From: Elusimicrobiota bacterium
GTDB lineage: Bacteria; Elusimicrobiota; Elusimicrobia; Elusimicrobiales; UBA9959
Assembly: GCA_026388155.1 (NCBI GenBank)
Contig: JAPLKI010000022.1
Coordinates: 62,001 to 126,000, forward strand
DNA: 64,000 bases
Direction of reading: 5' to 3'
Positions 51,208 to 58,820 of this stretch are shown here, in pieces. Position 1 is the first letter of the stretch. Each line of letters starts with the position of its first letter. The notes under the pieces are model-generated. The model was not told the origin of the DNA and did no database searches. It worked only from the letters and a program-made list of their open reading frames with translations. Both the position numbers and the translations under genes were made by a program.

Positions 51208-52734
51208 TTATTTCATAACCTTGTTTTCAAAAGCTAGTACTATGTCAAGCAGCTGGTCCGTTGTTTTGGCCGCAAACAGGCGTTTGCGCAGCGTAAGGTT
51301 TGAGATAAGGCCCGATAGCTGGGAAAGGATGTTAAGTTGCAGGGTCGGCTCGTTAAACGGGGTGAGAATGAGAAAAATCACTTTAACCGGCTGGTTGTCG
51401 GGGGAGGGAAAATAAATGCCGTCTCTGCTTTTTCCCACCGCGAGCAGCGGTTTTGAAAGCGAGGCCAGGCGGGCGTGGGGGAAAGCAGTCTGGTGTCCGA
51501 GCGCCGTGGAGAAATTGGTTTCGCGCTTTATTATGGCCTTAAGGGCTTCGTCCTTGTCAAAACAGGGGGCCGCGGCGTGCAGCTTTGCAAGCACTTCACC
51601 TATGGCTTCAAAACGGGAGGTTTCTTTAAGGTCCAGAGCGCAGGCTTCTTTTATAAGGGCGTCGTTAAGCAGCAAGCGGGGAGGCTGGTCAAATTCATCT
51701 CTTATTTCCCCGGTGAGTTCCTCCACGATGTCTTCCATGGTAAGCAGCCCTGTGGTTTCGCCCGCTGAATTTTTTGTAAGCGCCAACTGGATGCGTTGTT
51801 CCTGAAATTCCCTCAGCGCTTTCTCGACGGTTATTTCTTCCGGGATCCGGCGCAGCTCGCGTCTGAATTTAATAAGCTCAGGGCCCTGGGCGCCGCCGCC
51901 TTCCTCAAAACAGGCTATGCTGAGGTCTTTTAAATGCACAAATCCGGATTCCAGTTCCTGGGGGGCGTCGGACAGCGGATAGCGGGAAAATTTCTTTTCA
52001 CGGATGATTTTTAGGTTTTCCGCCCAGGTTTTTCGGACCGACAGCCAGGCGATGGCGCTTTTTGGCGTCATTATTTCTTTCACACTGGTCTTGCCGAAAT
52101 CAAAAAGGTGCTCGAACATCATCAGGCGCCCCAGCGAAATTTTTCCATATTCCTGCGACTGGCCGAGTATCATGCGCAGTTCCTCGTCCGAATGCAGGAG
52201 GTCGCTTTCGCTCGCGTGGATCCCAATGGCGCGGGTGACAAAATTGGCGCTTTTGTTTATTATAAGCACGGGGTAATGGGTCAGGCGGTAAAAAATATTA
52301 AGCGGCAGCGCCACCGCGAGCGCCATCTTTTCAGTCATAAGTATTGCCGCGTATTTGGGAACCAGTTCGCCTAAAATAACATGCGCCCCTGTCATCACAA
52401 TGAAAGCGGCTCCGAATGAAATGGAATAGGCGGCGGTCGTCGAGAAAGGCAGGTTCAGCGCCGTGAAGACGGGGGCCAGCAGGTGAGCGAGCGCCGGCTC
52501 GCCTATCCAGCCAAGTCCGAGGCTTGCCATAGTGATGCCGAGCTGGATCGAAGACAGGTATCCGTCGAGGTGCTTTACCGCGTGTTTGGCCAGATCGGCC
52601 CGCTTATTGCCTTTGGCTGAAAGCTCCTCAAGTTTTGTATAGCGCACTTTGATGATGGCGTACTCCGCCAGTACGAAAGCGGCGTTCATTACCAGGAAAA
52701 CCAGCGCTATCAACAAGTCGATTATGTATTTCAT
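51208..52734 (-). CDS. CNNM (DUF21)-CBS protein fused to a PTS EIIA type-2-like domain
   Basis: 508 residues from the ATG at 52734. A longer frame to 52833 would start inside palindrome O and adds 33 residues that do not look like the family, so I reject it. Domains: residues 1-180 a CNNM/DUF21 membrane part with three or four helices (LVMNAAFVLAEYAIIKV, LGLGWIGEPAL); about 200-330 a CBS pair (IMTPKSAIAWLSV, VEKALREFQEQRIQLAL, GLLTMEDIVEELTGEI); about 345-505 a domain with TAFPHARLASL, matching the active-site His region of PtsN/EIIA-fructose proteins. Usually a CorC_HlyC domain sits there. It may be an ion transporter or Mg/Co efflux protein with a phosphorylatable sensor; the fusion is unusual. 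Confidence 0.82.
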   Translation of the reverse strand: MKYIIDLLIALVFLVMNAAFVLAEYAIIKVRYTKLEELSAKGNKRADLAKHAVKHLDGYLSSIQLGITMASLGLGWIGEPALAHLLAPVFTALNLPFSTTAAYSISFGAAFIVMTGAHVILGELVPKYAAILMTEKMALAVALPLNIFYRLTHYPVLIINKSANFVTRAIGIHASESDLLHSDEELRMILGQSQEYGKISLGRLMMFEHLFDFGKTSVKEIMTPKSAIAWLSVRKTWAENLKIIREKKFSRYPLSDAPQELESGFVHLKDLSIACFEEGGGAQGPELIKFRRELRRIPEEITVEKALREFQEQRIQLALTKNSAGETTGLLTMEDIVEELTGEIRDEFDQPPRLLLNDALIKEACALDLKETSRFEAIGEVLAKLHAAAPCFDKDEALKAIIKRETNFSTALGHQTAFPHARLASLSKPLLAVGKSRDGIYFPSPDNQPVKVIFLILTPFNEPTLQLNILSQLSGLISNLTLRKRLFAAKTTDQLLDIVLAFENKVMK

Positions 52735-52746
52735 GGAATATCGAAG

Positions 52747-52831
52747 TTGCTCAAGGTAGACAGAATTCAGAATAGCCGGCGATACGAATAGGTCTCCAAC
52801 AGTATTCTGACTCCTGGATACCTGAGCAGTC
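52747..52831 (+). repeat. Inverted repeat O (CAGAATTCAGAATA / CTGACTCCTG arms)
   Basis: TTGCTCAAGGTAGACAGAAT continuing TCAGAATA is matched by TATTCTGACTCC and TGGATACCTGAGCAG. The middle is GCCGGCGATACGAATAGGTC. It has the same junction position as the other palindromes but fewer tandem words. It lies in the leaders of two divergent genes. Confidence 0.65.
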
Positions 52832-52904
52832 ACGTTATTTTACCATTCGTGTCAACCAATAACAAAATATATCCGGCGCATTTTATCGTCCCGGCTTAAA
52901 ATGA

Positions 52905-52910
52905 TAGAAT
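52905..52910 (+). promoter_or_regulatory. -10 box (TAGAAT) directly before the GT2 gene at 52918
   Basis: TAGAAT, then TTAGCCG (7 nt), then ATG: predicted start at 52917 with no ribosome site. The spacing is identical to the ileS and manC cases. Confidence 0.5.
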
Positions 52911-52917
52911 TTAGCCG

Positions 52918-53646
52918 ATGAAAACCATAATAGTTTTGCCGGCCTACAACGCCGAGAAAACCATAGAACAAACCATAAAGGACATACCTGAAGGAGTTAT
53001 CGATGAGGTTATCCTGGTGGATGACGCTTCTTCCGATAAAACCGCGGAGTTGGCCGAAAAATTGGGTCTTAAGGTAATAAGGCACACGAAAAACAAGGGC
53101 TATGGCGGAAACCAGAAAACATGCTACACGCAGGCCCTGGCCGACGGCGCGGATATAGTAATAATGCTTCACCCCGATTATCAGTACAATCCCAAAATAG
53201 TACCCTATCTGGTCGGTCTGATAGAAAACGATATCTGCGACGTTATTCTGGCTAACAGGATACGGACACGGAAAGAGGCCCTCGGCGGAGGGATGCCTTT
53301 TTATAAATATTTATCGAACCGGTTCCTGACTTTCGTCGAAAACCTGGCGACCGGGCAAAATCTCGGGGAATGGCACAGCGGAATGCGCGCGTATTCTTCC
53401 AAAGTCCTTTCAACTATTCCCTGGCGGGAGAACTCTGATGATTTTGTGTTCGATACCCAGTTTTTGATCCAATGCGCCAGCGCCGGTTTCCGTATCGGGG
53501 ATGTTCCCATACAGACAAAATATTTTGAAGATGCGTCCTCGATAAGTTTTACAAGGAGCCTGAAATACGGATTTACCAGCCTGTATGTCCTTTTCAGATA
53601 CGGCCTTCATAAACTGAAAATTTTAAAATATCCTTTGCTTAAATGA
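52918..53646 (+). CDS. Family 2 glycosyltransferase (polyprenyl/dolichyl-phosphate sugar synthase-like)
   Basis: 242 residues. IVLPAYNAEKTIEQTIKDI, LVDDASSDKTAELAEKLG and VIMLHPDYQYNPKIV form a GT-A fold; HPDYQYNP replaces the DADGQHDP of classic enzymes. MRAYSSKVLSTIPW and FDTQFLIQCASAGFRIGDVP follow. It probably makes a polyprenyl-phosphate sugar, which the GT39-like enzyme next door uses. The stop overlaps that start by 4 nt (ATGA). No C-terminal membrane helices. Confidence 0.86.
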   Translation: MKTIIVLPAYNAEKTIEQTIKDIPEGVIDEVILVDDASSDKTAELAEKLGLKVIRHTKNKGYGGNQKTCYTQALADGADIVIMLHPDYQYNPKIVPYLVGLIENDICDVILANRIRTRKEALGGGMPFYKYLSNRFLTFVENLATGQNLGEWHSGMRAYSSKVLSTIPWRENSDDFVFDTQFLIQCASAGFRIGDVPIQTKYFEDASSISFTRSLKYGFTSLYVLFRYGLHKLKILKYPLLK

Positions 53647-55115
53647 CTTTCCTAAACCGCCTTTCCGATAAGATAAACCATGCGGCCGGCACTGACATCG
53701 TTTTTTCAAAAGAAAAACGGGAGCAGGACCTGAATATATTTTATTTATTCCTTTTATTCATCCTGATGTTCGTTAAGCTTGAACCGTATATATTGCCGCA
53801 ACTGGACGATATGACCCATGCCTCCATGGGGATTTCGATCCTTCAAACCGGAGACTGGTTTACAATGCACGAGGGCAATCTGATAAGCTGGCTCAAGCCT
53901 CCGCTTTATTTCTGGATGGAAGCGGTTTTATTCAAAATTTTCAAAGTCTCCGAATACTGGGCCAGATTCCCCGCCGCCTTAACCGGGTTTTTAGCTTTTC
54001 TTCTCTCTTACAAAGTAGCGTCAAAACTTTTCAACAAAAGAACGGGTTTCCTGACTTTGTTCGTCCTGTCCACAAGTTTCTATTTTTTGAGCTATACTCA
54101 GAGAGTAATGCTTGATATGCCGGTAACTTTCGCCGTTATTTTAAGCATTTTTTCCGTTGTGAAGGCGGAAAAAGAAAATAACGATAAGTTCCTTCTGCTC
54201 TACGGCCTTGGCCTGGCTTTTGGATATTACTTTAAAGGGATACAGGGGCTTTACGCTTTGGGTATTATCCCCGTGTATTATATTCTCACAGGGCAAATCA
54301 GGAAATTGTTCAATATTTATTTTTTGCTTTCTGTTTTAAGCGCTATTTTTTTAATAGGTTTGTGGTTCGTGCCCCAATACATAACCCACGGTAAAGAGTT
54401 CCTTCTGTCACAGTCCGGAATAGGGCCCCTGGTCAACGGCGGCCTTGCGGGCCATGATAATCCTTTTTATCGCCCCTTCAAAAACCTTTTCAGGATGTTT
54501 TACTGGAGTATCCCCGCTTTTTATGGAATACTGCTTGGTTTTAACGGGCTGAAAAATAAAAACGAGCGCAATGGTTTTATTCTTTTGTTTTTATGGTTTT
54601 TTGTCATAATTTCCGCCTTATCCGCGAGCAGCGTTTTCGGCGTCAGATATCTTATTCCGGCCTTCGCGCCCGTGGGGATATTCGCAGCGTTAGCTCTTGA
54701 AAAGCTTATAAAGCCCCTGAAATTCCCTTATTTTCAGCATGTTGTCTGTTCGATCGCCGGTGTGGTTTTGATCTTCGTAACAATATTTCCCATGCCTGCC
54801 CCAAAGGAAGGGAGTGAATATATGTCTCTTTATCACTGCGTAAATAATATAGTGCCCGGTGACAGCAAGCTGCTTTTATACAAGGAAAGATCCTATATAT
54901 TTAATCAGGGTTTAACTTTTTACAGTCTCCGGCCTTTAGACAAACAGGTAAACAATATTGAGGAACTGCTGTCGGAAATCCGGAAAAACGATAAGGAGGC
55001 CTTTATAATTTCAGACGCAAAAGATTATGAAGAAATAAAGGAAGCGGTTCCAGCCGCTAAATTATTTAAATTCGCCTCATCGGATAAATGGGTCTTATCC
55101 CGGATACATCTTTAA
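53643..55115 (+). CDS. GT39/ArnT-like membrane glycosyltransferase
   Basis: 490 residues. About 11 membrane helices after a short basic N-terminus. The first loop has QLDDMTHASMGISIL (two acidic residues, typical of the DE/DD motif of GT-C enzymes) and WLKPPLYFWMEAVLF, the PPLYFW motif of ArnT/PMT_2 proteins (PF13231). It transfers a sugar from a lipid-linked donor at the outer side of the inner membrane, perhaps to lipid A or a glycan. The partner GT2 directly upstream likely makes the donor. Confidence 0.85.
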   Translation: MTFLNRLSDKINHAAGTDIVFSKEKREQDLNIFYLFLLFILMFVKLEPYILPQLDDMTHASMGISILQTGDWFTMHEGNLISWLKPPLYFWMEAVLFKIFKVSEYWARFPAALTGFLAFLLSYKVASKLFNKRTGFLTLFVLSTSFYFLSYTQRVMLDMPVTFAVILSIFSVVKAEKENNDKFLLLYGLGLAFGYYFKGIQGLYALGIIPVYYILTGQIRKLFNIYFLLSVLSAIFLIGLWFVPQYITHGKEFLLSQSGIGPLVNGGLAGHDNPFYRPFKNLFRMFYWSIPAFYGILLGFNGLKNKNERNGFILLFLWFFVIISALSASSVFGVRYLIPAFAPVGIFAALALEKLIKPLKFPYFQHVVCSIAGVVLIFVTIFPMPAPKEGSEYMSLYHCVNNIVPGDSKLLLYKERSYIFNQGLTFYSLRPLDKQVNNIEELLSEIRKNDKEAFIISDAKDYEEIKEAVPAAKLFKFASSDKWVLSRIHL

Positions 55116-55164
55116 GAGAACTCCCTTAATCAATCCCGATATTCCGCCGCAATTTAAAAAATAC

Positions 55165-55170
55165 TATAAT
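55165..55170 (+). promoter_or_regulatory. -10 box (TATAAT) before tRNA-Leu
   Basis: TATAAT within TACTATAATATC predicts a start near 55177, 42 nt before the tRNA. No strong -35 seen; nothing else is recognisable in 55116-55218. Confidence 0.45.
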
Positions 55171-55218
55171 ATCAAAGTTGCGGTTTTATGTAGCCCCTTG
55201 CCGACCGCAATGTCCGGC

Positions 55219-55300
55219 GCGCGGGTGGTGGAACTGGTAGACACGCACGTTTGAGGGGCGTGTGCCTAACGGCTTGGGGGTTCGAGTCCCCCCCCGCGCA
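55219..55300 (+). tRNA. tRNA-Leu (anticodon GAG), CCA not encoded
   Basis: Acceptor GCGCGGG/CCCGCGC with discriminator A; D-arm with GGTAGAC; anticodon stem CACGT/GCGTG (last pair T-G) around TTGAGGG (anticodon GAG); long variable arm GCCTAACGGC; T-arm GGGGG-TTCGAGT-CCCCC. The 3' end is copied again 116 nt downstream. Confidence 0.95.
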
Positions 55301-55451
55301 GTTTTTCAAAAACTCCCTGTTGCAGTTGGGGGGGGGAATCGAACACCCGGTTCGGGTGGGAGTCCGCCTAAGGCGGACGGACACAATTTGCTGTATCATT
55401 GGTCCCCCCCCGCGCAGTTTTTCAGAAACTCCCTGTCGCAGTCGGGGGGGG
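55286..55451 (+). repeat. Direct repeat of the tRNA-Leu 3' end and its tail
   Basis: About 50 nt (55286-55336: GTCCCCCCCCGCGCAGTTTT and so on through a run of G) recur at 55402-55451 with about three changes. Each copy has the end of the tRNA (T-stem half and acceptor), an AGTTTTTC(A)AAAACT hairpin and a C-run/G-run that can pair. Between them lies a 65-nt spacer with hairpins (ACCCGGTTCGGGT, GTCCGCCTAAGGCGGAC). Confidence 0.8.
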
Positions 55452-55469
55452 AAAACAGCTTTCAGTGTT

Positions 55470-55550
55470 GCCATAAGCTATAAGCCGTAGGCCATCGGCT
55501 ATAAGGGGTTCCATATAAAAGCTTATGGCATAAAGCCTATAGCCTATGGC
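55470..55550 (+). repeat. Word-repeat palindrome P (GCCATAA words)
   Basis: Left words GCCATAA, GCTATAA, GCCGTAG, GCCATCG, GCTATAA; core GGGGTTCCATATAAAA; right TATGGCATAAAGCCTATAGC, CTATGGC. Directly followed by a perfect hairpin before lysA. Confidence 0.75.
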
Positions 55551-55569
55551 GCGGCGGCAAAGCCGCCGC
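55551..55569 (+). promoter_or_regulatory. 8-bp GC hairpin in the lysA leader
   Basis: GCGGCGGC-AAA-GCCGCCGC, a perfect stem, followed 17 nt later by the lysA ATG. GGCGC (55547-) and GCGCC (55574-) can extend it. No lysine riboswitch is present, as the leader is too short. Its role is unknown. Confidence 0.5.
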
Positions 55570-55586
55570 AGTATTGCGCCGCCTCC

Positions 55587-56804
55587 ATGTCCAACCTATT
55601 CCCTCCAAAGCTTGTAAAAAAAATAATTAAAAAGACAGGAACGCCTGTTTACATTTATTCCAAAGCTAAAATACTTAACAACCTCGCCGCTTACCGCAAA
55701 GCCTTCTCCGAACTTGATTTTGTTCTTTGTTACGCCATGAAGGCCAATTCAAGCGGAGGTATCGTCAGGCTTTTATCGGAAAAGGGGGCGGGGGCCGACG
55801 TGGTAAGCGGCGGAGAACTTTACCGGGCGCTGAAAGCGGGTTTTAAACCGGAAAAAATTATTTTTTCAGGGGTGGGGAAAACCGCCGGCGAACTGGCCTA
55901 CGCCCTGCGTTCCAAAATACTGCTGATAAACGTGGAATCTTTTGAGGAACTGCGGGCCCTTAGCGCGGTTGCGGCACGGCTCAGGCTTAAAGCCCCCGTT
56001 TCCGTAAGGATAAACCCCGATATTGACCCGCACACTCATAAATTTATCACCACGGGCAAGCTGGGCACTAAATTCGGCGTGGATTTCAAAGAGGCCGGAA
56101 AGCTTTACGCTTTTGCCGCGGCCGACCGCAACCTTGTTCCGCTGGGGCTGCATTTCCACCTTGGCTCGCAGATAGATTCGCCCCAACCATATATCCTGGC
56201 TCTGGGCCTTGTTAAAAAATTTATATTTTCATTGCAAAGAGGGGGGATAAACCTTAAATATCTCGATATCGGCGGAGGCTGGGGCGTTAAAGAGGGGTTC
56301 GAGATGCTGCCGCTGGAGCGGCTCGCAAAAGCTGCGGGTTCCGCTCTCAAGAGCCTTCCCGGAATGAGGCTTATAATTGAGCCCGGCCGTTCCCTTGTAA
56401 CCTCAGCCGGCGCATTGGCGGTAAGCGTCCTTTACCGGAAAAAAAGCGGACATGTTTCCTATGCCATAACGGACGGCGCAATGAACGACTTTATAAGGCC
56501 GGCGTTTTATGGCGCCAGGCATCCTATTGTTCCGCTTGAGAAAAGAAAAGGCCCGGCCGTCAAGCTTGATATCGCCGGGCCTATATGTGAAAGCGGTGAT
56601 TTTCTGGCCAAGAATGTGAAATTGCCCCTTCCGGAGCGGGGCGATATACTGCTTGTGATGTCCGCCGGAGCCTATGGATTTTCAATGAGTTCGAATTATA
56701 ATTCCCGCCCCCGAGCCCCGGAGGTTCTTATAACCGGGCCTTCCTCCTGGAAGCTTATAAGAAAAAGAGAAACTTTCCGTGACTTAACAGCCAGGGAAAT
56801 ATAA
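55587..56804 (+). CDS. lysA: Diaminopimelate decarboxylase
   Basis: 405 residues. It forms L-lysine from meso-diaminopimelate with PLP. The fold type III barrel has YAMKANSSGGIVRLL near residue 50 with the PLP-Lys, GLHFHLGSQI, DIGGGWGV, IEPGRSLVTSAG, and GPICESGDFLAKNV with the catalytic Cys. The ATG has no strong ribosome site and follows a palindrome and a GC hairpin. Stands alone; other lysine genes are not near. Confidence 0.96.
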   Translation: MSNLFPPKLVKKIIKKTGTPVYIYSKAKILNNLAAYRKAFSELDFVLCYAMKANSSGGIVRLLSEKGAGADVVSGGELYRALKAGFKPEKIIFSGVGKTAGELAYALRSKILLINVESFEELRALSAVAARLRLKAPVSVRINPDIDPHTHKFITTGKLGTKFGVDFKEAGKLYAFAAADRNLVPLGLHFHLGSQIDSPQPYILALGLVKKFIFSLQRGGINLKYLDIGGGWGVKEGFEMLPLERLAKAAGSALKSLPGMRLIIEPGRSLVTSAGALAVSVLYRKKSGHVSYAITDGAMNDFIRPAFYGARHPIVPLEKRKGPAVKLDIAGPICESGDFLAKNVKLPLPERGDILLVMSAGAYGFSMSSNYNSRPRAPEVLITGPSSWKLIRKRETFRDLTAREI

Positions 56805-56829
56805 CAGCTGTCTTTATTGAAGTCCGTAC

Positions 56830-57927
56830 TTAATCAGGATCTTTTATAGAGTCCAGCAGTTGTCTGAGGACTTTTGTCTCGGCCGGCTGGGGAGCGAAAA
56901 TCAAACCTTTAAATTCGGGCATTCTGGCGTAAAGACCGTCGCCCGGACAATCGGTCTGGCCTATTTCGCGATGGGCGTAGAAACTGCTTACTGAAACGGC
57001 GTAGGTGTCTTTCATATACCGGCCCAGGGTTACAAAAGAAGACACTATTTCGGGAGTGACAGGGGTGGAAGCGGGGGGATGATAATTGCCCATTATTGAA
57101 ACCCCCACATTGCCGGGATTCCGGTATAGTACATGCGCGCCCACAACGCCTATCGGCCTGCCTTCAAAAATGTCACCCTGCGGGCTTATCAGGAAATGGT
57201 AGCCTATGTCTATCCAGCCCTTTGCGTTCTGATGATAATCCTGTATAAACTGTATTTCGGCCACGGCCTCGCTGTAGTTTTTGGGGTAATGGCCGGCGGT
57301 GTGGTGTATGGTAAATATCACTGGCGAGTGAGGGGTGTAGGGTTCTTTGGGCGCGGCCGCTTTCCAGTCGGCGCGCCTTGTGATCTTGAACGGCGCGTTA
57401 TCGGGCAGATAGAGCGACGCATCCGGTGTGTAAGGCGCCGTGCTTACGAGCGTTTCCTCCTTAAGCAGCGCTTCTTTCGCTAATTCAACGCTGTAAATTA
57501 TCAGCGTGCCGCTGGACTTTGAGCCCAGATTGGTGACGCTTAGCTTTACCGGCTGGCGGGTCAGCTGGCCGGCCTGGTATTTAGCCCAAAATCTGCCGTT
57601 TGGAAAACGCCTTAAAACCAGCTGCCGGAATTTATCAAAGCCGGCAGGCTGGGTCTTTGACTGGATCGAAATTTCAAGAAGAAGGTCGGGATCCGGCATT
57701 TCGCCCTGTACTAGCACAGTGTCGTAGTCGCAGGAAGGCGGTTCGCTCAGCTTGCTTTCAAAAATCGGTGTGCCGGTTTTATCATTGGCGCTGAAGTTTA
57801 TGGTTATCGGATAGACAGAATTTTTAAATTCAATTGTGTTTTCGCCCTCCCCGGCCAAGGCGGCGAGGGGAAAAGAAAACATTACAAGAACGGATAAAAA
57901 CGGGGATTTTGACACCGTCGGCATCAT
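56830..57927 (-). CDS. Exported N-acetylmuramoyl-L-alanine amidase / PGRP-domain protein
   Basis: 365 residues from the ATG pair at 57927 and 57924; a longer frame to 57960 starts with TTG and places the promoter inside. Residues 1-27 form a signal peptide (LSVLVMFSFPLAALA). Residues about 30-180 are a beta-rich region of unknown function. The amidase_2/PGRP domain starts near 185: IFTIHHTAGHYP (zinc His), DIGYHFLISPQGDIFEGR, GNVGVSIMGNYHP, and SSFYAHREIGQTDCPGDGL (His and Cys ligands). The zinc site is complete, so it should cleave the amide between MurNAc and L-Ala, or bind peptidoglycan, in the envelope. Confidence 0.92.
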   Translation of the reverse strand: MMPTVSKSPFLSVLVMFSFPLAALAGEGENTIEFKNSVYPITINFSANDKTGTPIFESKLSEPPSCDYDTVLVQGEMPDPDLLLEISIQSKTQPAGFDKFRQLVLRRFPNGRFWAKYQAGQLTRQPVKLSVTNLGSKSSGTLIIYSVELAKEALLKEETLVSTAPYTPDASLYLPDNAPFKITRRADWKAAAPKEPYTPHSPVIFTIHHTAGHYPKNYSEAVAEIQFIQDYHQNAKGWIDIGYHFLISPQGDIFEGRPIGVVGAHVLYRNPGNVGVSIMGNYHPPASTPVTPEIVSSFVTLGRYMKDTYAVSVSSFYAHREIGQTDCPGDGLYARMPEFKGLIFAPQPAETKVLRQLLDSIKDPD

Positions 57928-57933
57928 ATATAA

Positions 57934-57939
57934 ATTATA
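57934..57939 (-). promoter_or_regulatory. -10 box (TATAAT) directly before the amidase gene
   Basis: On the minus strand TATAAT is followed by 6 nt and then ATGATG. The predicted start coincides with the A of the first ATG: a fourth leaderless-type start. Confidence 0.45.
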
Positions 57940-57959
57940 AGCGCACATCAAACAAAACA

Positions 57960-58003
57960 AAGGGTCTAAAGACCTGCCGGTTGATAGGCCGAAAGGCCTA
58001 TCA
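57960..58003 (-). terminator. Hairpins at the end of the GT2 gene, probable terminator
   Basis: A perfect 9-bp stem TGATAGGCC/GGCCTATCA with 4-nt loop begins at the stop codon itself (TGA); 13 nt later a small GGTC-TTTA-GACC hairpin is followed by a U-rich stretch (CTTTGTTTTGTTTG). Together they probably end the transcript of the GT2 gene. On the plus strand the first loop reads GAAA. Confidence 0.55.
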
Positions 58004-58765
58004 TGTGAAAAGCCGGGGCGATTGGCCGCGGCTTTTTTTAATAAATTCTGAGCGGGCGAAATTCAAGGTTTTAAGGTCCCGGAGAGCGGTTAATACGCCC
58101 GCTTTCCCGTCTAAAATCCCGAGTTTAACCACCAGGGAATTAAAGAGTTTTAAGTAGGGCCTGATTACGGAGTAAAAAACGCTCGTATTGTTTTTAAAAT
58201 AGTTTTCCGAAACGATCGCTCCGTAAAACTCCAGCTTTCGGTTGAAGTCCGCGTCGTCCGAGCAGGGGTAATGAAACAGAGGGTTTGTTAATTCGCCGGT
58301 AGCACCCGAAATTTCCAGTTTTTCGTGCACCAGCAGAGGCTTGTATCTGGCCAGGTTCTTTTTAAACAGCCGTATCTGTGTGTCCGGATATTTCCCGCCG
58401 TGTTTAAGCCATTTTCCATAGTAAAAATTCTTTCTGGGCAGCTTAAAAGCGGCGCAGTGGCCCGGATCCGAGATCTTTTCCCGTATTTCGGCCGCCAGGG
58501 CCGCCGTTATCTCTTCGTCCGCGTCAAGAATGAAAATCCAGTCGCAGGATGCCTGGTCCATGGCGAACTGTTTGTTTACGTATACGGCCAGGCTATTGGG
58601 CCTCTGGAAAATTTTCACTTCCCTTTTTTGAGCCAGAGCGAGGGTTGAATCAGTTGAAGCGCAATCCACGAATATTATTTCATCGGCCCAGCCGGCGCCG
58701 GCCAGCGCCCGCGGCAGGTTTTTTTCTTCGTTATGAGCGATTATTACTATTGAAATGGAAGGCAT
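58001..58765 (-). CDS. Family 2 glycosyltransferase, WaaE/KdtX-like
   Basis: 254 residues from the ATG at 58765 (MPSISIVIIAHNEEKNLPRA), the natural start of the fold; 9 extra codons upstream are not conserved in style. DEIIFVDCASTDSTLALA and WIFILDADEEIT (DxD) are visible. The FKLPRKNFYYGKWLKHGG segment is typical of the WaaE/KdtX group that adds glucose to LPS core. Last of three minus-strand glycosyltransferase genes; a hairpin begins at its stop codon. Confidence 0.85.
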   Translation of the reverse strand: MPSISIVIIAHNEEKNLPRALAGAGWADEIIFVDCASTDSTLALAQKREVKIFQRPNSLAVYVNKQFAMDQASCDWIFILDADEEITAALAAEIREKISDPGHCAAFKLPRKNFYYGKWLKHGGKYPDTQIRLFKKNLARYKPLLVHEKLEISGATGELTNPLFHYPCSDDADFNRKLEFYGAIVSENYFKNNTSVFYSVIRPYLKLFNSLVVKLGILDGKAGVLTALRDLKTLNFARSEFIKKSRGQSPRLFT

Positions 58766-58772
58766 ATAGGGG

Positions 58773-58820
58773 CGGCAAACAGAGAATAGCAAATAGCGAT
58801 TAGGGAAGGAGCTCCTTTAT
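58773..58820 (+). repeat. Half word-repeat element Q, core within the GT4 gene
   Basis: GAGAATAGCAAATAGCGATTAGGG gives imperfect 7-8 nt words, followed by AAGGAGCTCCTTTATACCC, a complete core with short flanks. The core overlaps the last codons and stop of the minus-strand gene ending at 58800. Confidence 0.55.

Noticed and set aside
52735-52833. 33-residue N-terminal extension of the CNNM fusion protein
   Set aside because: It overlaps the inverted repeat and adds residues unlike a membrane-protein start; the ATG at 52734 fits the family.
55551-55586. Lysine riboswitch before lysA
   Set aside because: The leader between palindrome P and the ATG is about 36 nt, far too short for the riboswitch.
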